This document shows, piece by piece, positions 40,796 to 49,426 of a stretch of 64,000 nucleotides of DNA (its first letter is position 1; each line of letters opens with the position of its first letter). The stretch is from Micromonospora_J zhanjiangensis. GTDB taxonomy: Bacteria; Actinomycetota; Actinomycetes; Mycobacteriales; Micromonosporaceae. The position numbers and the translations under genes were made by a program. The stretch spans positions 155,027 through 219,026 of the forward strand of contig NZ_JBHSBN010000010.1 in the NCBI RefSeq assembly GCF_042650605.1, read 5' to 3'. The notes beneath the pieces are model-generated. The model was given only the letters and a program-made list of their open reading frames with translations. It did not search any database and was not told the DNA's origin.

Positions 40796-42220
40796 GTGAC
40801 CGGCGGGGCATTCTCCAGCGACGATCTGCTGTCCACTATCGACGGACAGTTTTCGCGCGTACCGGACCGGCCGGCGCTCGTCGGGCCGCAGGGCACGCTG
40901 ACGTACCGGGAGCTGGACCGGGAGTCGGCGGCCGTCGCCGAGCGGCTGCGCGCCGCGGGGCTGCGGGCCGGAGACGGCGTCGTGCTTCACTCGCGGCTGT
41001 CGCCGTGGGCCGTGGTGGCGATGCTCGGCACCCTCCGCGCGGGCGGCCGGTACGTGCCCGTGGACAGCGGCTTCCCGGCCGACCGTCAGCGACTCATGAC
41101 CGAACTCTCGGGCGCGCGGCTGGCCCTGCGGGAGCCGGACCCGGTTCCCCTGTCCATCGGCGAGGGCGAGACGCCGACCGGGTCGGGGATGGCGTACACC
41201 TGCTTCACCAGCGGGTCGACCGGGACTCCCGGGCGCGTCGACGTACCGCTGTCGTGCCTGGCCTTCTCCACCTTCACCCGGCTGGGTTACTACCGTGAGC
41301 CGGTGTCCGGGTTCCTGCTCTGCTCGTCGATCTCCTTCGACAGCTCCGTGGCGGGCATCTACTGGACCCTGGTGAGCGGAGGCACGCTGATCGTGCCCAG
41401 CGACCGGCCGGCGGACCTGGTCGCCGTCGCCAGATCGGCGGCGTACCACCGGGCCAGCCACCTGCTGATGATTCCCTCGCTGTACCAGCTGCTCGTCTCC
41501 GGCGGCCTGTCCGACCTGCTGGCCAGCCTGCGCGTCGTCGTCGTGGCCGGGGAGCCGTGCCCGCCGCGGCTGGTCGCGGCCCATTTCGACAAGCTTCCCG
41601 GGACCGAACTGCACAACGAGTACGGGCCGACGGAATGCACGGTGTGGAGCACCGTCCACCGGTGTGTCCCGACGGACGCCGCGGGCGATTCGGTGCCGAT
41701 CGGCCGGCCCCTCGCGAACACCTCGGTTCAGGTACGCGACGACGCCGGACGACCGGTGGAGCCCGGCGCGGTGGGTGAGATGTGGATCGAGGGACCGCAC
41801 GTCGCCGCGCCCAACCACGGCACCGCATACCGCACCGGCGACCGCGCCCGGGTACGGGCCGACGGGGCGCTGGAGTTCCGGGGCCGGGCCGACGGCCAGT
41901 TGAAGCTCGGTGGCGCACGCGTCGAGCTCGGCGAGATCGAGCACGTGTTGGCCCGGCACGAGCACGTCGGCGCGGCGGCGGTCGGTGTGGCGGGGCGGCA
42001 CGGTCAGCGGCCGCAGCTGGCCGCCTACGTCGTCGCCCACGGGGAGGTGGATCCCGACCCCGAGGCTCTGCGCCGACACGCCCGGCGCTACCTGCCGCTG
42101 GCTGCCGTGCCGTCCGTCGTCGTGGTCGTCGAGCGGTTACCGTGCCTGCCGAACGGCAAGCTGGATCGCCGGCGCATCGACGAACTCACCGCGGCGTTAC
42201 CGTCACGGGGAACCGCTTGA
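40796..42220 (+). CDS. Stand-alone NRPS adenylation domain
   Basis: 474 residues. AMP-binding fold with A3 'CFTSGSTGTPG', A5 'NEYGPTECTVWST', A7 'YRTGDRARV', A8 'FRGRADGQLKLGGARVELGEIE' and A10 'NGKLD', including the catalytic Lys. It activates an amino acid as the adenylate for loading onto the separate 87-residue carrier protein. Reading the ten specificity positions by hand against GrsA gives approximately D-S-A-M-V-A-E-V-W-K, a code I cannot assign; the alignment is manual and uncertain. The GTG start at 40796 follows GGGAG. It overlaps the convergent P450 gene by 35 bp. Confidence 0.85.
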   Translation: MTGGAFSSDDLLSTIDGQFSRVPDRPALVGPQGTLTYRELDRESAAVAERLRAAGLRAGDGVVLHSRLSPWAVVAMLGTLRAGGRYVPVDSGFPADRQRLMTELSGARLALREPDPVPLSIGEGETPTGSGMAYTCFTSGSTGTPGRVDVPLSCLAFSTFTRLGYYREPVSGFLLCSSISFDSSVAGIYWTLVSGGTLIVPSDRPADLVAVARSAAYHRASHLLMIPSLYQLLVSGGLSDLLASLRVVVVAGEPCPPRLVAAHFDKLPGTELHNEYGPTECTVWSTVHRCVPTDAAGDSVPIGRPLANTSVQVRDDAGRPVEPGAVGEMWIEGPHVAAPNHGTAYRTGDRARVRADGALEFRGRADGQLKLGGARVELGEIEHVLARHEHVGAAAVGVAGRHGQRPQLAAYVVAHGEVDPDPEALRRHARRYLPLAAVPSVVVVVERLPCLPNGKLDRRRIDELTAALPSRGTA

Positions 42221-43421
42221 AACCCGCCAGCCACGTCGATCGCACGTGCGTCGGCGCCCCGGACGGCTCGATCGCCGCGTAGCGGGCGAACATCTCCGCG
42301 AACAGGATCCGGAGCGCGAGCCGGGCGAAGTGGTTGCCGAAACAGTAGTGTCGGCCGGCGCCGAACGCCAGGTGTCTGTTGGGTGAGCGCCACGGGTCGA
42401 ACTCGTCCGGGGACTCGAAGGCGGCGACGTCGCGGTTGGCCGAGCCCAGCCAGACGACCACCGCATCGCCCGGTTCGACGAGCACCCCACCGACGCGGAC
42501 GGCGCGGGTCGCGACGCGCATGAAGTGCTGAGCCGGAGTGGCCCACCGCAGGGCCTCCTCGACCAGGGTCTCCAGCGCGTCCGGCCGGTCCGCTAGCCGA
42601 CCGTAGAGGTCCGCCCGGGCCAGTTCCCGCATGGCGGCCGCCGGGACGTGCGGGATCGCCGCCGCGGCGCCCAGCACGATGCTGTACGCGTTGGCCACGA
42701 TCGCACCGGGCCGCAGCGGACCGTCGTCGGTGCGCAGGCCCGACATGATGCCGATGAGGTCGTCGCGTGGCTGGCGAAGACGGCGCACGACCAGGTCGGT
42801 CAGGTAACCGAAGAGCTCGCGGTGCGCCCGTTCGAGGGTGGCTTCGGGTCCGGCGGGCAGCATGTAGTCGGGATCCTCCTCGGCGACCGACATCATGGCC
42901 AGCCGCAGCAGCGCGGGCCAGTCGGCGGGTGGGATGCCGAGCAGGGGCCCCAGCGCCACCATCGGCAGCGGTGCGAAGGCCTCGATCAGGTCGAACGTTC
43001 CGCCGCCCAGGCCGACGTCGAGCATGGCCCGGATCTCGCCGCGCATGTCCGCCAGGTGACGGGCCGCCCCGGCGGCGCTGACCCGGTGCTGCATCGGTGC
43101 GCGCAGTTGCGTGTGCCGGGGCGGGTCGGAGGAGGCGAACTGCTGGCCGCGGGCCGGTTCGGCGCGGCCGAGGAGGTTGAGGAAAACGCCGCTGGTGGAG
43201 CTGAACGTGTCGTGGTCGAGCATCACCTGCTGGGCGTCGGCGTACCGGGTGATCGCCCAGAAGCTGCCCCGGCCCGGCACCGGTTGCCGGTGGACCGGGT
43301 CGCGTTCGCGGAGGGCGCGCCACACCGCATGCGGCTCACCCTGCTCGTAGAGCCGCGGATCGGCGAGATCCACGGTCGACAGGTCATCGGGCACCGCGGC
43401 GGCGGCATACGACAGCCGCAC
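42186..43421 (-). CDS. Cytochrome P450 with an atypical I helix
   Basis: 411 residues. Heme-binding loop 'FGAGRHYCFGNHFARL' (Cys ligand), ExxR as 'EEALR', and 'HLAFGAGRHYCFG' are normal. In the I helix, where most P450s have A/G-G-x-D/E-T for oxygen activation, this one reads 'VLGAAAAIPHVPA': both the acid and the alcohol residue are missing. It is probably a self-sufficient-partner P450 acting on a PCP-bound amino acid, as is common for P450s adjacent to free A and PCP proteins. The GTG start 43421 lies 2 bp after the PCP stop codon, so the genes are coupled. Its function without the acid-alcohol pair is the open question. Confidence 0.85.
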   Translation of the reverse strand: MRLSYAAAAVPDDLSTVDLADPRLYEQGEPHAVWRALRERDPVHRQPVPGRGSFWAITRYADAQQVMLDHDTFSSTSGVFLNLLGRAEPARGQQFASSDPPRHTQLRAPMQHRVSAAGAARHLADMRGEIRAMLDVGLGGGTFDLIEAFAPLPMVALGPLLGIPPADWPALLRLAMMSVAEEDPDYMLPAGPEATLERAHRELFGYLTDLVVRRLRQPRDDLIGIMSGLRTDDGPLRPGAIVANAYSIVLGAAAAIPHVPAAAMRELARADLYGRLADRPDALETLVEEALRWATPAQHFMRVATRAVRVGGVLVEPGDAVVVWLGSANRDVAAFESPDEFDPWRSPNRHLAFGAGRHYCFGNHFARLALRILFAEMFARYAAIEPSGAPTHVRSTWLAGFKRFPVTVTPR

Positions 43422-43423
43422 GG

Positions 43424-43687
43424 TCAGTCCGGTTGCGCGAGACGTTCCGGCCGCAGGATCGCGTCGGCCAGTTCGGCAACGGTCGGGCGCATGAAGAGCA
43501 CCCAGGAGCTGACCTCCACCCGAAGTTTCACGTACAGGTCCATGAGCAGGTCCGCGGCGGTCAGCGAGTCGCCGCCCAGCTCGAAGAAGTTGTCGTCGCG
43601 GGTCACCGGGACGTTGCCGAGTTTGGCGCTCCACAGCGCGATCAGCTCGGCTTCCAGTTCCGTGCGGCTCTCAGGCAGGACCGACAA
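43424..43687 (-). CDS. Peptidyl carrier protein (free-standing)
   Basis: 87 residues. The TTG start 43687 is preceded by GAGGAGG at short spacing. 'FFELGGDSLTAADLLMDL' contains the phosphopantetheine-accepting serine S41; the domain length is normal. It must receive the amino acid from the adenylation protein encoded at 40796 and present it to the P450 and C-domain proteins. It starts 17 bp inside the 3' end of the second C-domain gene, and the P450 start lies immediately after its stop, so the three genes form one translational unit. Confidence 0.85.
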   Translation of the reverse strand: MSVLPESRTELEAELIALWSAKLGNVPVTRDDNFFELGGDSLTAADLLMDLYVKLRVEVSSWVLFMRPTVAELADAILRPERLAQPD

Positions 43688-44924
43688 GATGCCTCCTCGG
43701 GCTTGTGACGTCGCTGACGCTGCGGGCGAAGGACCGGACCAGGTCGGCGACCCATCCCGCGTCCACCAGTCCCGAGCGGTAACGGATCGTGCCGACGTAG
43801 TCGTCCACACCGTCGGCCTGCAACCAGCAGAGCAACGCGCTCAGCGGCAGCACGGTGGCCCCGTACCGGGGGCCGATCGGCAGCCGGTCGAGCGGCATCG
43901 ACGCCGGGTACGGGACAGGTGGCGGAAACTGCACCAGCTCGAACCCGGCGGCCGGGACGCCGTCGGGTCGGCACAGCGCGCCGATCTCCGGCACGTGCGG
44001 CAGCACGCGGGCCAACGTTTGTTCACAGGCGAGCGCCCGGACGAACGCGTCGTGCACCCGCGAGAGTGCCTCGGGCGCCGCCAGTCCGCCGATCCGGACG
44101 CGAATCGCGACGAGGTTCATGAACGGGCCCACCGATTCCCAGTCGGGCCGTTCGCGTCCGCTGGTGAACAACGGGACGGCGACCTCGTCCACGCCGGCGG
44201 TGGCCGACAACGCCATCGCGTAGGCCGTCAGCAGGCAGACGAAGGGCGTCGTGCGCGCCGTCCTGGCCGCGGCCGCCAGCGCCGTACGGTCCACCGGCAG
44301 GACGAATCGACTCTCGGCGTCCATCGGGCCGGGAGCGGCGACCGGTGGCACCAGCGGCGGCAGCTCGCGCAGCAGGTCCCGCCAATGGCGTACGGCGAGT
44401 TCGACGCGGGTGGCCGGCCGGTGGTAGGCATCACCTGCCGCGGCCGCGAAGGGATGCACCTCCAGCCGTACCGGCCGGTCGTGGGTCAGCCCGTCCACGA
44501 TCGCCGCGAGATCGCGTACCAGCAGTTCCATGGACCAGTGGTCGGCGCACGCGTGGTTCGCCACCAGGACAAGCGTGCACCCCGCCGGGTGCCGCCCGAG
44601 CACGGCCCGCAGCGGCGCGTCCGGTGCCCGCGCCACCCCGGCGAGGAGTTCGGGCTCGAGATCCCGGCCTGCCGGTGCCGACACGTCCAGGACGTGCAGC
44701 GGCACCTCGCCCGGGGGACCGGGCCGGTGCCGGAAACCGTCCGACGTGGGCAGCAGAACCGTCCGTAGGATCTCGTGGTGTTCGACCAGTTCTCGCAACG
44801 CCCGGCGCAGGATCGTCGGTTCGGTCGGGGCGGACGACCGGTACGCCCCGAGCCCGACGAAGCCCGGGCCCGTCACGTGGTTCGGATCCGATGCCTCGAT
44901 CCACCCGAGAACGTCGGCGGGCAT
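43671..44924 (-). CDS. Stand-alone NRPS condensation-domain-like protein 2 (divergent active site)
   Basis: 417 residues with a C-domain architecture: 'ALRELVEHHEILRTVLLPT', 'HACADHWSMELLVRDL', 'FTSGRERPDWESVGPFMNLVAIRVR'. The canonical HHxxxDG is N-H-A-C-A-D-H here: the catalytic second His is kept, the first is Asn and the Gly is His. That fits a condensation or epimerisation-like transferase with altered specificity; a structural role cannot be excluded. Start ATG 44924 has no strong ribosome site. First gene of the leftward C-PCP-P450 operon, divergent from the glycosyltransferase gene at 45156. Confidence 0.75.
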   Translation of the reverse strand: MPADVLGWIEASDPNHVTGPGFVGLGAYRSSAPTEPTILRRALRELVEHHEILRTVLLPTSDGFRHRPGPPGEVPLHVLDVSAPAGRDLEPELLAGVARAPDAPLRAVLGRHPAGCTLVLVANHACADHWSMELLVRDLAAIVDGLTHDRPVRLEVHPFAAAAGDAYHRPATRVELAVRHWRDLLRELPPLVPPVAAPGPMDAESRFVLPVDRTALAAAARTARTTPFVCLLTAYAMALSATAGVDEVAVPLFTSGRERPDWESVGPFMNLVAIRVRIGGLAAPEALSRVHDAFVRALACEQTLARVLPHVPEIGALCRPDGVPAAGFELVQFPPPVPYPASMPLDRLPIGPRYGATVLPLSALLCWLQADGVDDYVGTIRYRSGLVDAGWVADLVRSFARSVSDVTSPRRHLVGPA

Positions 44925-45155
44925 TGATGGATAGGTGGCTGGAAAGCCGCCACCGGGCGTCTCATGCACAGGCTCCCCCGCAGCGCGATTGCATCGACCG
45001 ACAGCAATCATTGCCGACGGCAAAATGCCCGTCAAGGTCGATGTGGACCATGGCGCCCTTGACGCGACGGCGACCCGCGAGACACGATGCTCGTCGATGC
45101 GCTGCCCCGTCGGTGACCGACGGGGCAGGGTCGATTCCGACGGCACGGGGGGAAC
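44925..45155. promoter_or_regulatory. 231-bp divergent control region with repeats
   Basis: Contains GCATCGA at 44991-44997, the tandem CGATGC pair at 45085-45090 and 45095-45100 (10-bp period), the inverted repeat GTCAAGG (45031-45037)/CCTTGAC (45057-45063), and a strong hairpin at 45102-45128. The tandem pair repeats the element of the 40731 promoter on the opposite strand. Confidence 0.5.
45102..45128 (+). promoter_or_regulatory. 12-bp stem hairpin in the leader of the GT2/cyclase unit
   Basis: CTGCCCCGTCGG (45102-45113), loop TGA, CCGACGGGGCAG (45117-45128): a perfect, very stable stem ending 27 nt before the GTG at 45156. No T-run follows. It can act as a leader terminator/attenuator or as an mRNA-protecting stem; sequence alone does not decide. 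Confidence 0.5.
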
Positions 45156-46196
45156 GTGTTGACGTCCGCTCACGGCATTTCCGTGGTGACGCCGGTCCGG
45201 GGACGGGTGCCCGAACTGCGTGCGATGCTGGCGAGCGTGCGGGTGGCCGCGGCCCGGTGCCCGGTGCCGGTCGAGGTCATCGTCGTGGACGATTCCGAAC
45301 CACACCAGGCCCGGCAACATCGTGACTCGTGCCGACGGTACGGCGCGCGCTACCTGCGCGGCCCTCGGAACGTCGGCGCCAAGCGCAACATCGGGGTCCG
45401 GGACAGCAGGTACGACGTGGTCGTCTTCCTCGACTCCGACTGTCGGGCGACGGCCGACCTGCTCGGTCGTTACGCCGCCGGGATCGACCGGGCGGACGCC
45501 GACGTGGCCGCGATCGCCGGGCCGACGTTCCCCGAGCCCGGCACCGGACCGGTTTTCCGGCTCATGCGCGGCTCCGCCCTGCTCAACGACGATCTGGAGC
45601 GGCCGGCCCGACTGCACCGGGTCCCCTGGGCGACGACCTGCAACCTGGCGGTACGCCGAAGCGCCTTCGAAGAGGTCGGCGGGTTCCGCACCGATACGCT
45701 CGATCTGGTCGGCGGCGAGGACGTCGACTTCGGCCTGCGGCTCACCGGCCGGGGATTCGTCATCGCCTGCGATCCGCAGGCCGTCGTCACCCACGCCAGC
45801 GGGAGCACGGGCTCCCTGCCGACGGTGCTGCGCCGGCTCTGGACGTACGGACGCTCCGAGCAGTGGCTCGTCACGCGCCATCCGCTGGGGCGGCGGACCC
45901 GGCTGAACCCGGTCACGGCGACCGTGGTGGCCTCGCTGGTCGCGCTGCTCGGCGCCCACTCGTCGCGGCGGGCGCTGTGGCTGGGGCCCGCGACCGCCGC
46001 CGCGCTGCTCGTGCGCGACGCGCACCGCCGCGGCGGCCTCACGCCACCGCTGGTGGCGAGGACTCTCGTGGAATGGGCCTTCGACGCCGGCGCGGTCTCC
46101 GGCGCCGTCCGCCTCCGCCGGCCGGACCTGCTGCTGGCCGGCTTCGCCCCGGCCGACATCGTGCCCGACAACCCGAGACGGGCCCACGTCGGATGA
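45156..46196 (+). CDS. Family 2 glycosyltransferase (cluster)
   Basis: 346 residues. GT-A signatures 'ISVVTPVRGRVPELRAMLASV', 'EVIVVDDSEPHQ', 'GAKRNIGVRDSRYDVVVFLDSDC' (DSD), 'FRTDTLDLVGGEDVDFGLRL' (ED acid/base region). A hydrophobic stretch lies near residues 245-275. The GTG start at 45156 follows GGGGGGAAC. It is 7 bp upstream of the cyclase gene, which suggests a concerted role: glycosylating the cyclitol is the obvious option, though the acceptor is unknown. Confidence 0.8.
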   Translation: MLTSAHGISVVTPVRGRVPELRAMLASVRVAAARCPVPVEVIVVDDSEPHQARQHRDSCRRYGARYLRGPRNVGAKRNIGVRDSRYDVVVFLDSDCRATADLLGRYAAGIDRADADVAAIAGPTFPEPGTGPVFRLMRGSALLNDDLERPARLHRVPWATTCNLAVRRSAFEEVGGFRTDTLDLVGGEDVDFGLRLTGRGFVIACDPQAVVTHASGSTGSLPTVLRRLWTYGRSEQWLVTRHPLGRRTRLNPVTATVVASLVALLGAHSSRRALWLGPATAAALLVRDAHRRGGLTPPLVARTLVEWAFDAGAVSGAVRLRRPDLLLAGFAPADIVPDNPRRAHVG

Positions 46197-46203
46197 CGCG
46201 CCG

Positions 46204-47358
46204 ATGAGACGACTCTCGGCCGCGCCCCTGCGGCAGAGAACGATCCGGTTCGCCGACACCGATGTTCCCTACCGGTACGGCATCGACTGTGCCGAGGCGG
46301 TGGCCGCGGAGATGCTGCGGGCGTGCCCCGACGCCGAATCGGCGATCTGCGTCGTCGACCGCCGGGTGACGGACCATTTCACGCCGGTACGCGACCGGCT
46401 GTCGACCCGGATCCGCGTCGAACCGTTCGTCCTCGATTCGTCCGAGGACCGCAAGACGCTGGCAGTCGTCCAGTCGGTGCTCGACTTCGCCGTCGCCCGT
46501 GGCGCCGACCGGCGAACTCCCGTCGTCGCGATGGGCGGTGGTCTGGTCGGCAACGTGGCCGGGCTCGCCTCCGCCCTGCTCTTCCGCGGTACCCGGCTGA
46601 TCCACCTGCCGACCACCCCGGTCGCCGCGTTCGACTCCGTGCTGTCGCTCAAGCAGGCGGTGAACCTCGCCGGTGGCAAGAACCTGTGCGGCGCCTTCCA
46701 CACTCCCACGCTGATAGCCGTCGACCTTCGGTGGCTGACCACCATCCCCCGGCACGAACTGGCTACCGGCCTGGCCGAGATGGCCAAGAACGTGCTGACG
46801 GTGTCGCCGCACGCGGAAGCCGCGTTCCTGGCGGCCATGCGGATCCTGCCCGAGGACCCGACGGCTGCCTTCGAGGGCCTGTGCGCCATCGGCATCAACG
46901 CCAAGCTGCCCTTTCTGGCGCAAGATCCGCGAGAGCGCGGCACGGCGCTGGTCTTCGAGTACGGACACACCGCGGGCCACGCCGTCGAGTTCCTCTCCGG
47001 GGGACGCCTCAGCCATGGCGAGGCGGTGGCCTGGGGCATGCTCGTGGCCGCCCGGATCAGCCGCGACCTCGGTTACTGCGGCGACCGGGAACGCGAACGA
47101 CACCGGCGGCTGCTGGCGGGGCTCATGCTCTCGGCCGAGCGTGCGCGTGCCGTGCTGCCGTCCGACGAGTCGCTCCGCCGGACCCTGCTGAACGACAACA
47201 AGCGTGGCTACCTGCGGTGCGGGCCGGAGGAGTTGCCGATGGTCCTGTTACGCGAGGGTGGCGGTGCTGTGCAGGGACCGGACGGTCGGCCCCTGGTGCC
47301 CGTCCCGGTCGACGACGTGGTGCGCGCGCTCCGGGCCGAGCTGGCGTCCGCCGCCTGA
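46204..47358 (+). CDS. 2-Deoxy-scyllo-inosose synthase-like sugar-phosphate cyclase
   Basis: 384 residues of the dehydroquinate-synthase superfamily. 'VAMGGGLVGNVAGLASALLFRGTRLIHLPTTP' is followed by 'AAFDSVLSLKQAVN' and 'GGKNLCGAFHTPTLIAVDLR', then 'GLAEMAKNVL' and the metal-ligand loop 'EYGHTAGHAVEFLSGGRLSHGEAVAWGML'. The 'DSVLS-L/I-KQAVN...GKNL' block separates DOI synthases (BtrC/NeoC) from DHQ and valiolone synthases. DOI synthase converts glucose-6-phosphate into 2-deoxy-scyllo-inosose in one NAD-dependent active site, the first step of 2-deoxystreptamine aminoglycosides. Confidence in the superfamily is high; confidence in DOIS among subfamilies is moderate. Confidence 0.75.
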   Translation: MRRLSAAPLRQRTIRFADTDVPYRYGIDCAEAVAAEMLRACPDAESAICVVDRRVTDHFTPVRDRLSTRIRVEPFVLDSSEDRKTLAVVQSVLDFAVARGADRRTPVVAMGGGLVGNVAGLASALLFRGTRLIHLPTTPVAAFDSVLSLKQAVNLAGGKNLCGAFHTPTLIAVDLRWLTTIPRHELATGLAEMAKNVLTVSPHAEAAFLAAMRILPEDPTAAFEGLCAIGINAKLPFLAQDPRERGTALVFEYGHTAGHAVEFLSGGRLSHGEAVAWGMLVAARISRDLGYCGDRERERHRRLLAGLMLSAERARAVLPSDESLRRTLLNDNKRGYLRCGPEELPMVLLREGGGAVQGPDGRPLVPVPVDDVVRALRAELASAA

Positions 47359-47442
47359 CCCGGTCCCCGGGTACGCCGCCGCCGGCGGGTTCGTTTCCGG
47401 GTTCCGGTCAACGGGCGGCACGCCGGTTGGTATGCCTGAGAG

Positions 47443-49416
47443 GTGTCCGCACGGGGGAACGACCAGCCGGGTGGTGCCGGGCCGGTGGAGGACGCCCTGG
47501 GGGCCCCGGAAATCCGCGCCGGGCGCCGGCCGCCGGCCCGGGCGGCCGGCATGGTGCTGCTCGTGGCCGCGCTCGGCGTGGTGTACGGCGACATCGGCAC
47601 CAGCCCGCTGTACGCCCTGAAGACCGTCTTCACCCTCGACCGCGGCCTCACCCCCGCCGTCCCCGACGTGTACGGCGTGATCTCCCTCGTCTTCTGGTCG
47701 ATCACCCTGATCGTCTCGATCAAGTACGTCCTCTTCATCCTGCGCGCCGACAACGACGGCGAGGGCAGCATGATGGCCCTGGCGGCCCTGGCCCGGCGGG
47801 CACTGGGGGACGCCGCCGGCCGCCGGGCCGGCACCGTACTGACGCTCGGGGCGCTGGGCGCGGCCCTCTTCTACGGCGACAGCGTGATCACCCCGGCCAT
47901 CTCGGTGCTGTCCGCGGTGGAGGGGCTGGAGGTCAGCTATCCCGAACTGGCCGTGGTCGTGCTGCCGATCGCCGTGATCATCCTGATCCTGCTCTTCGCC
48001 GGCCAGCGCTGGGGCACCGGGCGGGTCGGCAGGGTCTTCGGGCCGATCATGCTGTTCTGGTTCGGCTGCCTGGGCGCGGCCGGGGCCGCCGAGGTGATCC
48101 GGCATCCCGACGTCCTGGCCGGGCTGTCGCCGACGTACGCGGTGCTGTTCGTGGTGCACCACCCGATGGTCGCGTTCGTCGCGATGGGCGCCGTGGTGCT
48201 GGCGATCACCGGCGCCGAGGCGCTCTACGCCGACATGGGGCACTTCGGTCGTACGCCGATCCGCCGGGCCTGGTTCGCGATCGTGTTCCCCGCGCTGACC
48301 CTGAACTACCTCGGCCAGGGCGCCCTGATCGTCCGGATGCCGGACGGCCGGGCCAACCCGTTCTTCCTGCTGCTCCCGGGCTGGGCGCGGCTGCCGATGG
48401 TCGTGCTGGCCACGGTGGCCACGGTGATCGCGTCCCAGGCGGTGATCTCCGGGGCGTTCTCGGTGTCCCGGGAGGCCATGCGGCTGGGCTTCCTGCCGCA
48501 CCTGCGGGTCCGGCAGACCTCTAGCAAGGAGTACGGGCAGATCTACGTACCCGGGGTGAACTGGAGCCTGTTCGCCGCGATCCTGCTGGTGGTGTTCGCG
48601 TTCCGCTCGTCCACGAAACTCGCCGCCGCGTACGGCGTCGCGGTGACCGGCACGTTCCTGATCACCACGACCCTGTTCCTGGTCGTGGCGCGGGCGCTGT
48701 GGGGCTGGTCGGTCCGCCGGGCCGCGCTGTTCGGGTCCGTCATCGGTAGCGTCGAGCTGGTCTTCTTTGTCGCGAACCTGGCCAAGGTCAGCCACGGCGG
48801 CTGGTTGACGCTGTTCATCGCGGCCGTCGTCTTCACCAGCCTGATGACCTGGCGGCGGGGAGCCGAGCTGGTCACCCCGCGGCGGACCGAGCTGGAGGGC
48901 CCGCTGGCCGATTTCATCGACCGGCTGCACGCCGAGAACGTCCCCCGGGTGCCGGGGACGGCGGTGTTCCCGCACGCGAACCGGGACACCACGCCGTTGG
49001 CCCTGCGCGCGAACGTCGCGCACAACCACGTCCGGCACGAGCAGATCGTGATCATCACCAGCCGGACCGCGAACGTGCCGCACATCGACTGGGAACGGCG
49101 GCTCACCGTCGACCACCTCGGCGACCCGGCGGACGGCATCATCCACGTCACCGCCGTCTTCGGCTTCCAGGACGCCACCGACTTCCCCGAGGTCGTCCGC
49201 CGGATCGCGGCCCACCCGCTGGGTGAGGGGATAACCCCGGAGCAGGTCTCCTACTTCGTCTCCCGGATCACGCTGCGCCGTGCCGACCGGCCGGGCCTGG
49301 CCGCCTGGCGCAAGCGGCTGTTCATCGGCCTGGCCCACAACGCCGCCAGTCAGGCCGAGTTCCTCCGCCTGCCCGAGGCGAACACCATCGTGCTGAGCGC
49401 CGAGATCCCGGTCTGA
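47443..49416 (+). CDS. kup: Kup-type potassium transporter
   Basis: 657 residues with 12 membrane helices. 'GVVYGDIGTSPLYALKTVF' and 'ISLVFWSITLIVSIKYVLFILRADNDGEGSMMALAAL' are Kup/HAK signatures, as are 'GDSVITPAISVLSAVEGL' and 'GAEALYADMGHFG'. The cytoplasmic tail of about 180 residues is normal. Proton-coupled potassium uptake at the membrane. GTG start at 47443 after 'TGAGAG'. Apparently outside the biosynthetic cluster. Confidence 0.9.
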   Translation: MSARGNDQPGGAGPVEDALGAPEIRAGRRPPARAAGMVLLVAALGVVYGDIGTSPLYALKTVFTLDRGLTPAVPDVYGVISLVFWSITLIVSIKYVLFILRADNDGEGSMMALAALARRALGDAAGRRAGTVLTLGALGAALFYGDSVITPAISVLSAVEGLEVSYPELAVVVLPIAVIILILLFAGQRWGTGRVGRVFGPIMLFWFGCLGAAGAAEVIRHPDVLAGLSPTYAVLFVVHHPMVAFVAMGAVVLAITGAEALYADMGHFGRTPIRRAWFAIVFPALTLNYLGQGALIVRMPDGRANPFFLLLPGWARLPMVVLATVATVIASQAVISGAFSVSREAMRLGFLPHLRVRQTSSKEYGQIYVPGVNWSLFAAILLVVFAFRSSTKLAAAYGVAVTGTFLITTTLFLVVARALWGWSVRRAALFGSVIGSVELVFFVANLAKVSHGGWLTLFIAAVVFTSLMTWRRGAELVTPRRTELEGPLADFIDRLHAENVPRVPGTAVFPHANRDTTPLALRANVAHNHVRHEQIVIITSRTANVPHIDWERRLTVDHLGDPADGIIHVTAVFGFQDATDFPEVVRRIAAHPLGEGITPEQVSYFVSRITLRRADRPGLAAWRKRLFIGLAHNAASQAEFLRLPEANTIVLSAEIPV

Positions 49417-49426
49417 GTCCGGCCGG

